From: Oscillospiraceae bacterium
GTDB lineage: Bacteria; Bacillota; Clostridia; Oscillospirales; Ruminococcaceae
DNA: 54,049 bases
Assembly: GCA_022508895.1 (NCBI GenBank)
Contig: JAFLUH010000004.1
Span: 4,053 to 58,101, forward strand
Reading direction: 5' to 3'
Shown here: positions 33,834 through 41,677 of the stretch, one piece after another
Layout: every line of letters starts with the position of its first letter
Numbering within the stretch: position 1 is the first letter of the stretch
The notes under the pieces: generated by a model
Told to the model about the DNA's origin: nothing
Database searches by the model: none
What the model saw: the letters and a program-made list of their open reading frames with translations, nothing else
Position numbers and translations under genes: made by a program

Positions 33834-34346
33834 ATGAACAACAAACTAAACTATGATTTCTTTCATAGAGATGCCTTGACCGTCGCACGCGAGCTTGCAG
33901 GAAAGACGCTTGCAAGAAGACTCCCTGACGGCACAATAACCCGAATAAGGATAACGGAGACTGAGGCATACTGCGGCGAGGAGGACAAAGGCTGCCACGC
34001 CTCCAAGGGAAGAACTCCCCGAACTGAGCTTTTATACGGAAAAGCAGGGATAATTTACATATATCTATGCTATGGAATGCATTGGCTGATGAATGTCATC
34101 ACAGGCGAGGAAGGCCACCCCGAAGGCGTTTTGCTAAGAGCAGGCGAGGGATATACAGGTCCTGCAAAGCTCACCAAGGCAATCAGAGCTGATAAGCGCT
34201 TCAACGGTTTGTCTATATGTGATAACAAGGAGATATGGATAGAAGATGACGGTAAGAGGTTTGAAATAATCACCGCTCCCAGAGTAGGTATAGACTATGC
34301 AGGAGAAGAATGGAAAAATAAGCCTTGGCGTTTTATCATAAAGTAA
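33834..34346 (+). CDS. 3-methyladenine DNA glycosylase (AAG/Mpg family)
   Basis: 170 residues from ATG 33834 (AAGG seven bases upstream; GTG 33831 is an alternative). AAG-family signatures are DALTVARELAGKTLARRL, ITETEAYCGEEDKGCHASKGRTPR (with the catalytic Glu and substrate-pocket residues), YIYLCYGMHWLMNVI and EGVLLRAGEG. It excises alkylated and deaminated purines. It is at the short end of the family (about 180-200 residues). It lies 17 nt after the GGDEF gene and 17 nt before the GAF protein. Confidence 0.92.
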   Translation: MNNKLNYDFFHRDALTVARELAGKTLARRLPDGTITRIRITETEAYCGEEDKGCHASKGRTPRTELLYGKAGIIYIYLCYGMHWLMNVITGEEGHPEGVLLRAGEGYTGPAKLTKAIRADKRFNGLSICDNKEIWIEDDGKRFEIITAPRVGIDYAGEEWKNKPWRFIIK

Positions 34347-34363
34347 AAGAGGGGAAGCATACC

Positions 34364-34849
34364 ATGGATATAGAGCAGAAAACCTTTGATACAAAGCCTG
34401 AGCTTTACAGCTATATACATGAACAGTTGAGACTGATATGTGCGGAAACTTCGGACGAGACGGCAGTTCTTGCAAATGCGTCAGGGCTGCTTATGCTGGA
34501 GCTTGATGAAGTGAACTGGGCAGGGTTTTATCTTTTTAAAAACGGTAAGCTTATATTAGGTCCATTTCAGGGCAAACCGGCAGTAGCAGAAATAGAAATA
34601 GGAGCAGGAGTTTGCGGTACGGCAGCGCAGACGCATGAAACGCAGATCGTAGAAGATGTACACACCTGCTGCAACCACATAACCTGTGACTTTGCTACCA
34701 ATTCCGAGATAGTAGTACCGATTTTGGCAAACGGGGAGCTATATGGAGTAATTGATATTGATAGTCCTGTAAATTCACGCTTTGACAGCGAGGACGCGAA
34801 GGAGCTTGAAGAAGTTGCAAATATTATTTCAGATTTTATTACAAAATAA
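34364..34849 (+). CDS. GAF-domain protein, free methionine-(R)-sulfoxide reductase-like
   Basis: 161 residues from ATG 34364 (GAGGGGAAG upstream; the in-frame ATG at 34325 overlaps the glycosylase gene). The GAF fold matches fRMsr: VNWAGFYLFKNGKLILGPFQG, GVCGTAA, EDVHTCCNHITCD and NSEIVVP. The cysteines in GVCG and HITCD match the E. coli C94 and C118 (catalytic) positions. The C84 position in the usual GK(I)AC segment is Val here (GKPAVAEI). The chemistry may therefore rely on a single resolving cysteine, or on the adjacent CC pair. It protects free methionine from oxidation. Confidence 0.88.
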   Translation: MDIEQKTFDTKPELYSYIHEQLRLICAETSDETAVLANASGLLMLELDEVNWAGFYLFKNGKLILGPFQGKPAVAEIEIGAGVCGTAAQTHETQIVEDVHTCCNHITCDFATNSEIVVPILANGELYGVIDIDSPVNSRFDSEDAKELEEVANIISDFITK

Positions 34850-34863
34850 ATCATACAAAATAT

Positions 34864-34900
34864 AAAAGCACCGATAGCTTGATCGGTGCTTTTAATTATT
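34864..34900. terminator. bidirectional terminator between the fRMsr-like gene and murC
   Basis: AAAAGCACCGAT (34864-34875) and ATCGGTGCTTTT (34882-34893) form a perfect 12-bp stem. A-run and T-run on the two sides suit both strands. Confidence 0.92.
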
Positions 34901-36275
34901 TACTGAATTTTTTCTCCAGCTTACTGCAAATCATGCGTGCAACTTTATAAACATCGCCGCAGCCCAAAGTGATTATAAGATCGCCTTCTTTGGCGTTTTC
35001 GCTTACATAGTCTGCCACCTGCTCGAATTCGGGGAACCAGACAGCCCCCTCTATTTTGTCACATAGGTCTTTGGAATAGACGTTGAAAGTGTTCTTTTCA
35101 CGGCTCCCCATTATTTCTGTCAGAACTGTTTTGTCGGCAATTGAAAGAACTTCTGCAAAGTCGTCCATCAAAGTATATGTTCTCGAATAGGTAAATGGCT
35201 GATGTACCGCCCAGACACGCTTAAACCCCATTCCTTTGGCAGTGTTCAACGTAGCTCCGATCTCTGCCGGATGATGCCCGTAATCGTCCACCACCGTTAT
35301 ACCGCCATACTCTCCGTATTTTTCAAAGCGTCTGCCTGCTCCCTTGAACTCGTCAAGTCCCTTTGCAATAGCCTCTGCCGATACTCCGCAGTAGTGAGCT
35401 GTCGCAGCGGCAGCAACTGCATTCAGTATATTATGCTCTCCCGGAACGTGGATTACCGCTTCACAAATCGCTTTATCATAATGCATTATGGTGAAAGCGG
35501 TTTCAAGCGGTCCGATATGGCGGATATTTTCGGGATACCATTTATTGTCTGCGCTTTTGCCGAATGTGATGATGTCCTTTCCGCTGATACCCTCAACTGC
35601 TCTCATTGAATTTGCGTCATCGCCGTTTACGATAACGGCCTTTGTTGCATTATCGCAGAATTTACGGAAAGAGCTTATAATATTTTCAAGATTTTTGAAG
35701 TAATCCAGATGATCTTCATCAACATTCAGCACCACCGCGACATTCACCGACAGCTTCAGGAAGTGGTCAAGAAATTCGCACGCCTCACACACCATTGTGT
35801 CGCTGCTTCCTGCTATTCCGCTGCCGCCTATAGCTTTCAGCTTACCGCCGATAACAGCGGAAATATCAATATTTTCTGCAAGAAATATCTGTGTGAGCAT
35901 TGATGTAGTGGTAGTCTTTCCATGAGTTCCGGACACGCAGACAGAATTGCTGTATCTGCTTGTTATAAGCCCTAACAGCGTAGCACGCTCAATTGTTGTC
36001 ACACCGCTTTCTCTTGCCGCGATAAGCTCAGGATTATCGTCCATTATTGCGGCGGTGTAAACTATAAGATCGGCGTCTTTAATATTTTCCGCACGCTGTC
36101 CGAGGAAAACGGTTATCCCCATTTTCCGCACCAGCTCCAGTGTTTCTGTTTCGTTGTTATCTGAGCCTGTGAGATAAAACCCTTGCGAGTGAAGGATCTG
36201 CGCCAGAGGATACATTCCACTGCCGCCAATGCCGATGAAATGTATATGTTTTTTTCCTGTAAGAAAGTCTTCCAT
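34896..36275 (-). CDS. murC: UDP-N-acetylmuramate--L-alanine ligase
   Basis: 459 residues from the ATG at 36275 (AAGGAGATT just upstream; a start 27 nt earlier has no RBS). Mur ligase motifs: HFIGIGGSGMYPLAQIL (UDP-sugar domain), GTHGKTTTTSML (ATP loop), VLNVDEDHLDYF, IPGEHN-like HVPGEHNILNAVAA, and VVDDYGHHPAEI. It adds L-Ala to UDP-MurNAc, the first peptide step of peptidoglycan synthesis in the cytosol. Divergent from spoVG across a 137-nt region. Confidence 0.96.
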   Translation of the reverse strand: MEDFLTGKKHIHFIGIGGSGMYPLAQILHSQGFYLTGSDNNETETLELVRKMGITVFLGQRAENIKDADLIVYTAAIMDDNPELIAARESGVTTIERATLLGLITSRYSNSVCVSGTHGKTTTTSMLTQIFLAENIDISAVIGGKLKAIGGSGIAGSSDTMVCEACEFLDHFLKLSVNVAVVLNVDEDHLDYFKNLENIISSFRKFCDNATKAVIVNGDDANSMRAVEGISGKDIITFGKSADNKWYPENIRHIGPLETAFTIMHYDKAICEAVIHVPGEHNILNAVAAAATAHYCGVSAEAIAKGLDEFKGAGRRFEKYGEYGGITVVDDYGHHPAEIGATLNTAKGMGFKRVWAVHQPFTYSRTYTLMDDFAEVLSIADKTVLTEIMGSREKNTFNVYSKDLCDKIEGAVWFPEFEQVADYVSENAKEGDLIITLGCGDVYKVARMICSKLEKKFSK

Positions 36276-36412
36276 AAGTGAATCTCCTTGCTGTCGCTGC
36301 ACTGTTCCCTTATATATAATTATTGTTCATGAGCATGGTTCTATGCAGAAATATGAATAATTGCAGCTTCTATGCTAAAACTAATACCACTCTAAGAAAG
36401 GAAAACAGGATC

Positions 36413-36697
36413 ATGAACATCAGCGACGTAAGAATCAGAAAAACCATGAACGAAGCCCGTTTGCGAGCAGTAGTTTCGCTTACAATAGAGGACTCTATTG
36501 CTATCCATGATATTAAAATAATTCAAGGCGACGAACGCCTTTTTGTTGCAATGCCCAGCAGACGTGACGACGCGGGAAATTTCAGGGACATAGTCCACCC
36601 GATAAGCCCCGAAGCAAGGGAATCGCTGGAGGACAAAATACTGTCCACCTATAAAAACTTTATTTCCTCTCAGCCTCAAGAAGGAGCTTTGTCTTGA
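36413..36697 (+). CDS. spoVG: SpoVG septation/RNA-binding regulator
   Basis: 94 residues from ATG 36413 (AGAAAGGA upstream); an in-frame ATG at 36323 gives an unlikely 30-residue extension. The SpoVG signature is clear: VRIRKTMNEARLRAVVSLTIEDSIAIHDIKIIQG and FVAMPSRRDDAGNFRDIVHPIS. SpoVG is a small DNA/RNA-binding regulator of cell division and sporulation and is also found in non-sporulating Firmicutes. Its last 38 nt overlap the convergent NUDIX gene. Confidence 0.95.
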   Translation: MNISDVRIRKTMNEARLRAVVSLTIEDSIAIHDIKIIQGDERLFVAMPSRRDDAGNFRDIVHPISPEARESLEDKILSTYKNFISSQPQEGALS

Positions 36698-37205
36698 GAA
36701 TGGCAAGCTGAGTTTTGGCGTCGGTTATCTCACCGTTCATTACCATTTCCATAGCCTTGTCAAAGGGAACTTTCTTTATATCAAGGAATTCTTCCTCGTC
36801 CAGCTTTTGCTCAGCCTGGGACAGCTCCCGGGCGAGATACATATGAATGACCTCTGTGTCATACGCCGGAGTGGGCAGCAGACAACCCAGATAGTCATAT
36901 TTTTCCGCAGTGCAGCCCGTTTCTTCCTTCAACTCACGCTTGCCGCAGTCGAAGTGATCTTCTCCCCATTCCAGCTTTCCAGCCGGTATCTCAATAAGCA
37001 CTTTTCCCATAGGATAGCGGAACTGAGTTACGAAAATCACCTCGTTATTATCAGTAAGGGGAACCACGCATACACCGCCCGGGTGCTTTATTACTTCACG
37101 GAATGTCTTGCTGTTATTTTCCAGCAGGGCAGTGTCCTTATACAGTTTTACGACCTTTCCGTCGTAGATAAGATTGCTTTCCAGTGTTTTTTCATCAAGG
37201 TGCAT
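36660..37205 (-). CDS. NUDIX hydrolase, ADP-ribose pyrophosphatase-like
   Basis: 181 residues with a complete NUDIX box GKLEWGEDHFDCGKRELKEETG (Gx5Ex7REUxEExG). The N-terminal beta-domain (DGKVVKLYKDTALLENNSK) and the AYDTEVIHMYLA segment resemble NudF/YqkG ADP-ribose pyrophosphatases. It hydrolyses nucleoside diphosphate sugars to limit ADP-ribose. ATG 37205 has GAAAGGAAT upstream. Its 3' end overlaps spoVG on the opposite strand by 38 nt. Confidence 0.92.
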   Translation of the reverse strand: MHLDEKTLESNLIYDGKVVKLYKDTALLENNSKTFREVIKHPGGVCVVPLTDNNEVIFVTQFRYPMGKVLIEIPAGKLEWGEDHFDCGKRELKEETGCTAEKYDYLGCLLPTPAYDTEVIHMYLARELSQAEQKLDEEEFLDIKKVPFDKAMEMVMNGEITDAKTQLAILKTKLLLEAERK

Positions 37206-37232
37206 AAAAAATTCCTTTCAGGAGCGTGGTGC

Positions 37233-38213
37233 TCAATATACTACCGCTCCGTATTTCGTGCAGATTTCGTTTAGTACGTTTTCAGGTATCATAGTCGTGC
37301 TGTCAATAAGAGCAACGCCCTGATACAGCATAAGCGCCATCTTCAGCGCCAGCTCATTTTCAGATGAAAACATAACAGGACGTGTAGCCATATGTGCATT
37401 GTGTGCAAAATCAATTGCATCGTCACAGGTATTTATCTGCACCAGAAGTATATCGCACGATGTTTTGCAAACATCAGCTATTATTTCTTCCATATCAGGC
37501 TGGCATGTTATAGGCTCGGAAATTTCCGTGGTATCTGCTTCAAGAAAATATATGTTGTTATAGTGAGTAAAAATGAAAAAATCATCTTGTATGTCGGTTG
37601 ACCTATGTCTATACACATTATTGGTTATAAGAGGTATCTTTGCGTATTTCATCAGCTCTGTGCAGATATTATCACAGTACTGCACATCTGAGCTTATGCC
37701 GAATGCGTCTGCTCCCATTTCCTGAACTGTTATCAAAACGCTTAGTGCAGGCACCTCAAATTCATCGGTAAGCCCATTTTCATCAACTTTCAAAATAACA
37801 TAAACAGGCTTTTCTGTTTTTTTGCAGGAGATCAGCGCTGCTCTTATATCGGTCATTGAGCACATACCGTCAATCACATATAAGTCTGCATACTGCTCCA
37901 GAGCGCCGATCTGATCGTCATAAGCGGATAGCAGCTCAGTAAAGCTCGTTTCACCGAAGGGCTCTAACGATATGCAGGACGGACCTAACGCGATCGCTGC
38001 TTTTATATTTTTGTCTTTCAGAAAATCCTTGATTTTTAAAACAGAAGTTTCGTTTAAAGTGGCAGGGAATTGGACAATATCTGCATTTTGCCATGACGGA
38101 AACATTGTGCTGAAATTTTCAGCATTTATATCAGTAGCTTCCGTTAAATATTCTGTTATATTTTCACTTGCTTTAGCGATCACAGTTCGTTCGTGACTGT
38201 CGTCGTTATTCAT
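37233..38213 (-). CDS. degenerate homocysteine S-methyltransferase-like protein
   Basis: 326 residues. The middle (GPSCISLEPFGETSFTELLSAYDDQIGAL...YVIDGMCSMTDIRAALISCKKTEKPVYVILK...MGADAFGIS) follows the homocysteine/betaine methyltransferase barrel. The zinc-binding cysteines of that family are missing: the GxNC position reads GISSD and there is no C-terminal GGCC. The barrel therefore probably does not act on homocysteine in the known way. It could be a regulatory relative, a MetH-domain fragment repurposed, or a decaying copy, but the frame is open over the full length. It sits 17 nt downstream of argS. Confidence 0.6.
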   Translation of the reverse strand: MNNDDSHERTVIAKASENITEYLTEATDINAENFSTMFPSWQNADIVQFPATLNETSVLKIKDFLKDKNIKAAIALGPSCISLEPFGETSFTELLSAYDDQIGALEQYADLYVIDGMCSMTDIRAALISCKKTEKPVYVILKVDENGLTDEFEVPALSVLITVQEMGADAFGISSDVQYCDNICTELMKYAKIPLITNNVYRHRSTDIQDDFFIFTHYNNIYFLEADTTEISEPITCQPDMEEIIADVCKTSCDILLVQINTCDDAIDFAHNAHMATRPVMFSSENELALKMALMLYQGVALIDSTTMIPENVLNEICTKYGAVVY

Positions 38214-38230
38214 TTTTTCCTCCGATACAG

Positions 38231-39916
38231 TTACATTTTTTCGGGAGCTTCCACCTTCAGCAGGTCAAGCAGATTTTTTAACACGATCTTTGTGGCGGTA
38301 CATAGAGAAAGTCTTGATTGAAGCACTTCTTCTTCGGCACCTTTTATGGGACATGAGTCATAGAACTTATGGAAGTGCTGCGCCAGCTCAAAAAGGTATT
38401 TTGTTATTGCAGAAGGATTATAATTTTTTGCTGCCTCGCTTATTATGTCAGGCAGGGTAGCAATGTGTCTGATAAGTTCAAATTCAGCAGATTCCGTAAA
38501 TATAAGTTGATTTTCAGGCAGATGTTTGCACTCGTTGCCCTCTTCCTTCTGTTTTTCCAGTATACGGCATATCCTCGCATGAGCGTATTGAACGTAATAA
38601 ACGGGATTCTTTGAGCTTTCCTCGACTGCAAGATCAAGGTCGAAATCGAAATGGGTGTTTGCATCACGCAGATTGAAGAAGAAACGTGCAGCGTCCATAG
38701 GGATCTCGTCCAAAAGTGTTGCAAGAGTTATCGCCTTGCCCGATCTCTTGGATAATTTTACCGTTTCACCGTTGCTGACAAGCCTTACCATCTGACATAT
38801 AAGCGCCTGCAACCTGTTTTCATCTATTCCCAGCGCCTTCATTGCAGCTCTCATTCTGGGAATGTAACCGTGATGATCCGCTCCGAGAACGTCTATCGCA
38901 ATATCGAAATTACGTTTTACAAGCTTATTATAATGATATGCAATATCGGGAACCGAATAGGTAGGAACACCGTTTGCACGGATAAGCACTCTGTCCTTAT
39001 CGTCTCCAAGCTCTGACGACTTGAACCATATTGCGCCGTCCTGTTCATAGGTGTAGCCGTTTTTGGTGAGAATATCCACTATCTCCTTTACGGATCCGTC
39101 GTTATGCAAAGTGCTTTCCTTGAACCAAGTATCATACCTGATCCTGTATTTCAGCAGGTCGTTTTCCAATCCCTGTATGTTTATGGGCAGAGCATAGTCA
39201 ACAAGAGCCTGTCTGCGTTCTTCCTCTGAAACCTTCATATATTTATCGCCGTAAAGCTCGGCAAACTTTTCCGCATGCTCTATTATATCCTGCCCGTGAT
39301 ATGAATCCTCTGGCATTTCAATATCATCGCCAAAATGCTGGCGGTAACGCAGATCAAGGCTAAGCCCGAACTTATTGATCTGATTGCCGGCGTCATTTAC
39401 ATAAAACTCACGTTCAACATAATATCCCGCATATTGCAGCAGGGAAGCAAGGCAGTCGCCAAGAGCGCCGCCCCTTGCGTTGCCTATATGCATAGGTCCT
39501 GTGGGATTGGCGGACACGAATTCCACAAGTATGCGTTTCCCGTTGCCATCGTTCGTTTTGCCGTAATCCTCTTTTTCCGAAAGAACGGTATTTACGGCAC
39601 CTGCAAACCAGCTTTTGCCCACAAAAAAGTTAAGAAAACCGGGACCTGCAAGCTCTATCTTTTCAAACACAGTGCCGTCCAGAACCGCACTTTCAACTAT
39701 TAAGGCTGCGATCTCTCTTGGGTTCTTTTTAAAAGCTTTTGCAGAAACCAATGCTGCATTGCAGGAAAAATCGCCGTGAGATTTGTCGTTTGGAATTTCT
39801 ACCGTAAAAGCCGGTATTGGCTCTGACGGAATTTTATCCTCTGCCACCATCCTGCCAAGAGCATTCATAACGATCTCTTTTACGTCATTTTTTGCGTTTT
39901 CTATTATGTTGACCAT
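38231..39916 (-). CDS. argS: arginyl-tRNA synthetase
   Basis: 561 residues from the ATG at 39916 (AAAGGACA upstream); class I synthetase. The HIGH-type motif is in NPTGPMHIGNARGGALGD and the KMSKS-type motif is KLSKRSGKAITL. The ArgRS-specific DALR C-terminal domain ends the chain, and the N-terminal additional domain (DFSCNAALVSAKAFKKNPR) contacts the tRNA D-loop. It charges tRNA-Arg. DUF1934 upstream and argS downstream is the same order seen in Bacillus (ywiB-argS). Confidence 0.96.
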   Translation of the reverse strand: MVNIIENAKNDVKEIVMNALGRMVAEDKIPSEPIPAFTVEIPNDKSHGDFSCNAALVSAKAFKKNPREIAALIVESAVLDGTVFEKIELAGPGFLNFFVGKSWFAGAVNTVLSEKEDYGKTNDGNGKRILVEFVSANPTGPMHIGNARGGALGDCLASLLQYAGYYVEREFYVNDAGNQINKFGLSLDLRYRQHFGDDIEMPEDSYHGQDIIEHAEKFAELYGDKYMKVSEEERRQALVDYALPINIQGLENDLLKYRIRYDTWFKESTLHNDGSVKEIVDILTKNGYTYEQDGAIWFKSSELGDDKDRVLIRANGVPTYSVPDIAYHYNKLVKRNFDIAIDVLGADHHGYIPRMRAAMKALGIDENRLQALICQMVRLVSNGETVKLSKRSGKAITLATLLDEIPMDAARFFFNLRDANTHFDFDLDLAVEESSKNPVYYVQYAHARICRILEKQKEEGNECKHLPENQLIFTESAEFELIRHIATLPDIISEAAKNYNPSAITKYLFELAQHFHKFYDSCPIKGAEEEVLQSRLSLCTATKIVLKNLLDLLKVEAPEKM

Positions 39917-39942
39917 TTGTTGTCCTTTCTGATTTCCACTGC

Positions 39943-40380
39943 TCAAACAGCATTTTCACATTCTTTTATATTTATAAACATTTCGTTTTCCGACAGTAAC
40001 CCGGAGTTTATATCTATCGTGTACTTCAGATACAGATCTCCGCCGTTATCATTTATGCCCGATTTTATCTCGTCACCGCTTATCCCTATCATAAATTCAC
40101 CGTATTCTGTACCGTAATGACAGTGATGCTTTTTCCCTTTTTCTATGATAAGGCTCGAATAAGCTTTCCCGTTGCGCAGCATTTTTACTGCATCATTTGT
40201 GATATCCAGCGTGACGCTGCTGCCCTCAAAGCCTGTTGCTCCACTTTCCTCGTATGTCACGCGATATCCCGTCCCGTTGCTCAGTGGTGCGAATTTTCCG
40301 TAGGTGAAAAGCTCGGTGGTATCCTCGTCTCCTTCTGCCGTCTGAACGCTTTTTATTGTGATACAAACATCTTTAACCAT
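39943..40380 (-). CDS. DUF1934 (YwiB-like) beta-barrel protein
   Basis: 145 residues of the DUF1934 family: VCITIKSVQTAEGDEDTTELFTYGKF at the start, a YRVTYEESGATGFEG strand, LRNGKAYSSLIIEKGKKHHCHYGTEYGEF in the middle and a final LKYTIDINSGLLSENEMFINI. Lipocalin-like small barrel; molecular role unknown. Conserved association with argS suggests a housekeeping role. 26 nt separate it from argS. Confidence 0.88.
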   Translation of the reverse strand: MVKDVCITIKSVQTAEGDEDTTELFTYGKFAPLSNGTGYRVTYEESGATGFEGSSVTLDITNDAVKMLRNGKAYSSLIIEKGKKHHCHYGTEYGEFMIGISGDEIKSGINDNGGDLYLKYTIDINSGLLSENEMFINIKECENAV

Positions 40381-40392
40381 TTTATTCCTTCC

Positions 40393-41460
40393 TTATGCCT
40401 TTGATTCCAAAGCATTGTTAAGCATGATATTGAGCATATCCGAATAGCTTATACCGTCAGCGGACATAAGTCGGTTCATGACGCTTTCCTCCGTAAATCC
40501 GGGCACCGAAGAAACGTTGGTGCAATAAAGTTCGTTGTCGGAAAGCAAAAAATCTACTATTGCAAACCCCTGACAATCCATTACCCTGAACGCCCTCTTT
40601 GCACGGTCGCGTATCTTCTCCGTCATCTCAGGTGAAATATCTGCCGGACAAGTAAAATTGGCGGTATCGGCTATGTATTTGCTGAGGTCGTCGATAGTGC
40701 TGTTAAGGCAGACGCTTTCCCCTACGCACGAAGCAGTTACCAGTCCCTCATTTTCGTACACACAGCATGATAAATTGCGGCCGGTTAACGCTTCTTCCAC
40801 AATTGCCTTATGATGATGGGAGAATGCGATCTTCAATGCGGATTTAAGCTCATTCTGATCAAAGGCGACGTTATATCCTATAGAGGAGCTGCAGCTCGAT
40901 GCTTTTACAAACAGAGGATAGTTTATTTTGTCCGCCTGTTTTTCTATTATAGTATCAATGTCAGGCATATCACTGCGCTCAACGCAAAAATATTTTACCG
41001 TTTTTATTCCCGCTTCATCCAGCATCATGTGCGTCGTCGCCTTGTCCAGCGTTGCGCTTGAGGATTCGGGATTGCTTCCTAAAAACGGGATACCTGCCAG
41101 CTTGCATAAGCTTTGTATCCTGCCGCATTCTCCGAATTTACCGTGTAAAAGCGAGAAGATAACATCAATGCGCTGTAGGGCAAGTCCATCGCCGTCAATG
41201 AATTTTATTGTACCGTGGTGCACTGCATCAGGACTGATAATAGCGGGACAGCAGTCGGAATCGTTCACCCAGCTTCCGTCGGGTATGGATTCATAATTTC
41301 CGGGGTAATACAGCCATCTCCCCGCACGGGTTATGCCTATGGGGATTACCTCATAATTTTCTTCTGCAAGGGTGGTTATCACTGAATAAGCCGATTGCAG
41401 AGAAACGGAGTAGTCCTTTGATTGTCCGCCAAATAAAACTGCGACTTTTACTTTTGCCAT
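40393..41460 (-). CDS. VanC/VanG-like D-Ala-D-X ligase homologue lacking metal ligands
   Basis: 355-residue ATP-grasp protein, closest by eye to the VanC/VanE/VanG group: VAVLFGGQSKDYSVSLQSAYSVI compares with the EYSVSL loop of D-Ala-D-Ser ligases, then LLHGKFGECGRIQSL. Key positions are changed. The family metal site LNEINTMPG reads CTNVSSVPG here (residues 313-321), so the Glu and Asn that hold Mg are gone. The Arg of RIDFF is Val (AIVDFL), and KPxxxGSS reads KASSCSSS. The frame is complete and well started (ATG 41460, AAGGGAGC upstream), so this looks like a maintained pseudoenzyme rather than debris. The active Ddl is at 19025-20215. It heads the unit with DUF1934, argS and the methyltransferase-like gene. 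Confidence 0.8.
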   Translation of the reverse strand: MAKVKVAVLFGGQSKDYSVSLQSAYSVITTLAEENYEVIPIGITRAGRWLYYPGNYESIPDGSWVNDSDCCPAIISPDAVHHGTIKFIDGDGLALQRIDVIFSLLHGKFGECGRIQSLCKLAGIPFLGSNPESSSATLDKATTHMMLDEAGIKTVKYFCVERSDMPDIDTIIEKQADKINYPLFVKASSCSSSIGYNVAFDQNELKSALKIAFSHHHKAIVEEALTGRNLSCCVYENEGLVTASCVGESVCLNSTIDDLSKYIADTANFTCPADISPEMTEKIRDRAKRAFRVMDCQGFAIVDFLLSDNELYCTNVSSVPGFTEESVMNRLMSADGISYSDMLNIMLNNALESKA

Positions 41461-41486
41461 CTGTAAGCTCCCTTAAATACGGTTGA

Positions 41487-41547
41487 TAAAAAATTATACC
41501 ATAAAAGGAGCACGCAGCGAAGCGGAGTGCGATTCCTCTTAATGGTA
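41487..41547 (-). terminator. terminator-like hairpin in the leader of the VanC-like gene
   Basis: On the minus strand TACCAT, AAGAGGA and GCAC pair in turn with ATGGTA, TCCTTTT and GTGC (outer arms 41542-41547 and 41497-41502), giving about 17 pairs. TAATTTTTTATC follows. It may end transcription from the acetyltransferase/NUDIX genes, or attenuate transcription starting at 41601. Confidence 0.7.
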
Positions 41548-41610
41548 AAATAATCTCAAACATTAAGATAAATTTTTCCTCTATACTTATGTTTGAGATT
41601 ATTATACCAT
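41542..41610. repeat. 22-bp inverted repeat with 25-nt loop
   Basis: ATGGTA-A-AATAATCTCAAACAT (41542-41563) is complementary to ATGTTTGAGATTATT-A-TACCAT (41589-41610) except for one A-A mismatch. The outer decamer ATTATACCAT (41601-41610) recurs as a direct copy at 41493-41502. Confidence 0.85.
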
Positions 41611-41629
41611 ATAAATACTTATTTTTCAA
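41601..41629 (-). promoter_or_regulatory. promoter of the VanC-like/argS unit
   Basis: Minus strand TTGAAA (41629-41624), 17-nt spacer, TATAAT (41606-41601); the -10 box lies in the right arm of the inverted repeat. A second TATAAT in the repeated decamer is at 41498-41493. Confidence 0.6.
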
Positions 41630-41677
41630 TAGCTAATAGGGAAAAGATTTTTATACGCTTCCGAATAGAAAATTTTG

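Noticed and set aside
40393-41460. A vancomycin-resistance (van) cluster
   Set aside because: No vanT/vanXY/vanH/vanX or vanRS partner is adjacent and the ligase active site is altered.
41487-41610. CRISPR or insertion-sequence end
   Set aside because: Only two direct copies of a 10-mer, no spacers, no transposase and no target duplication beyond the repeated decamer.
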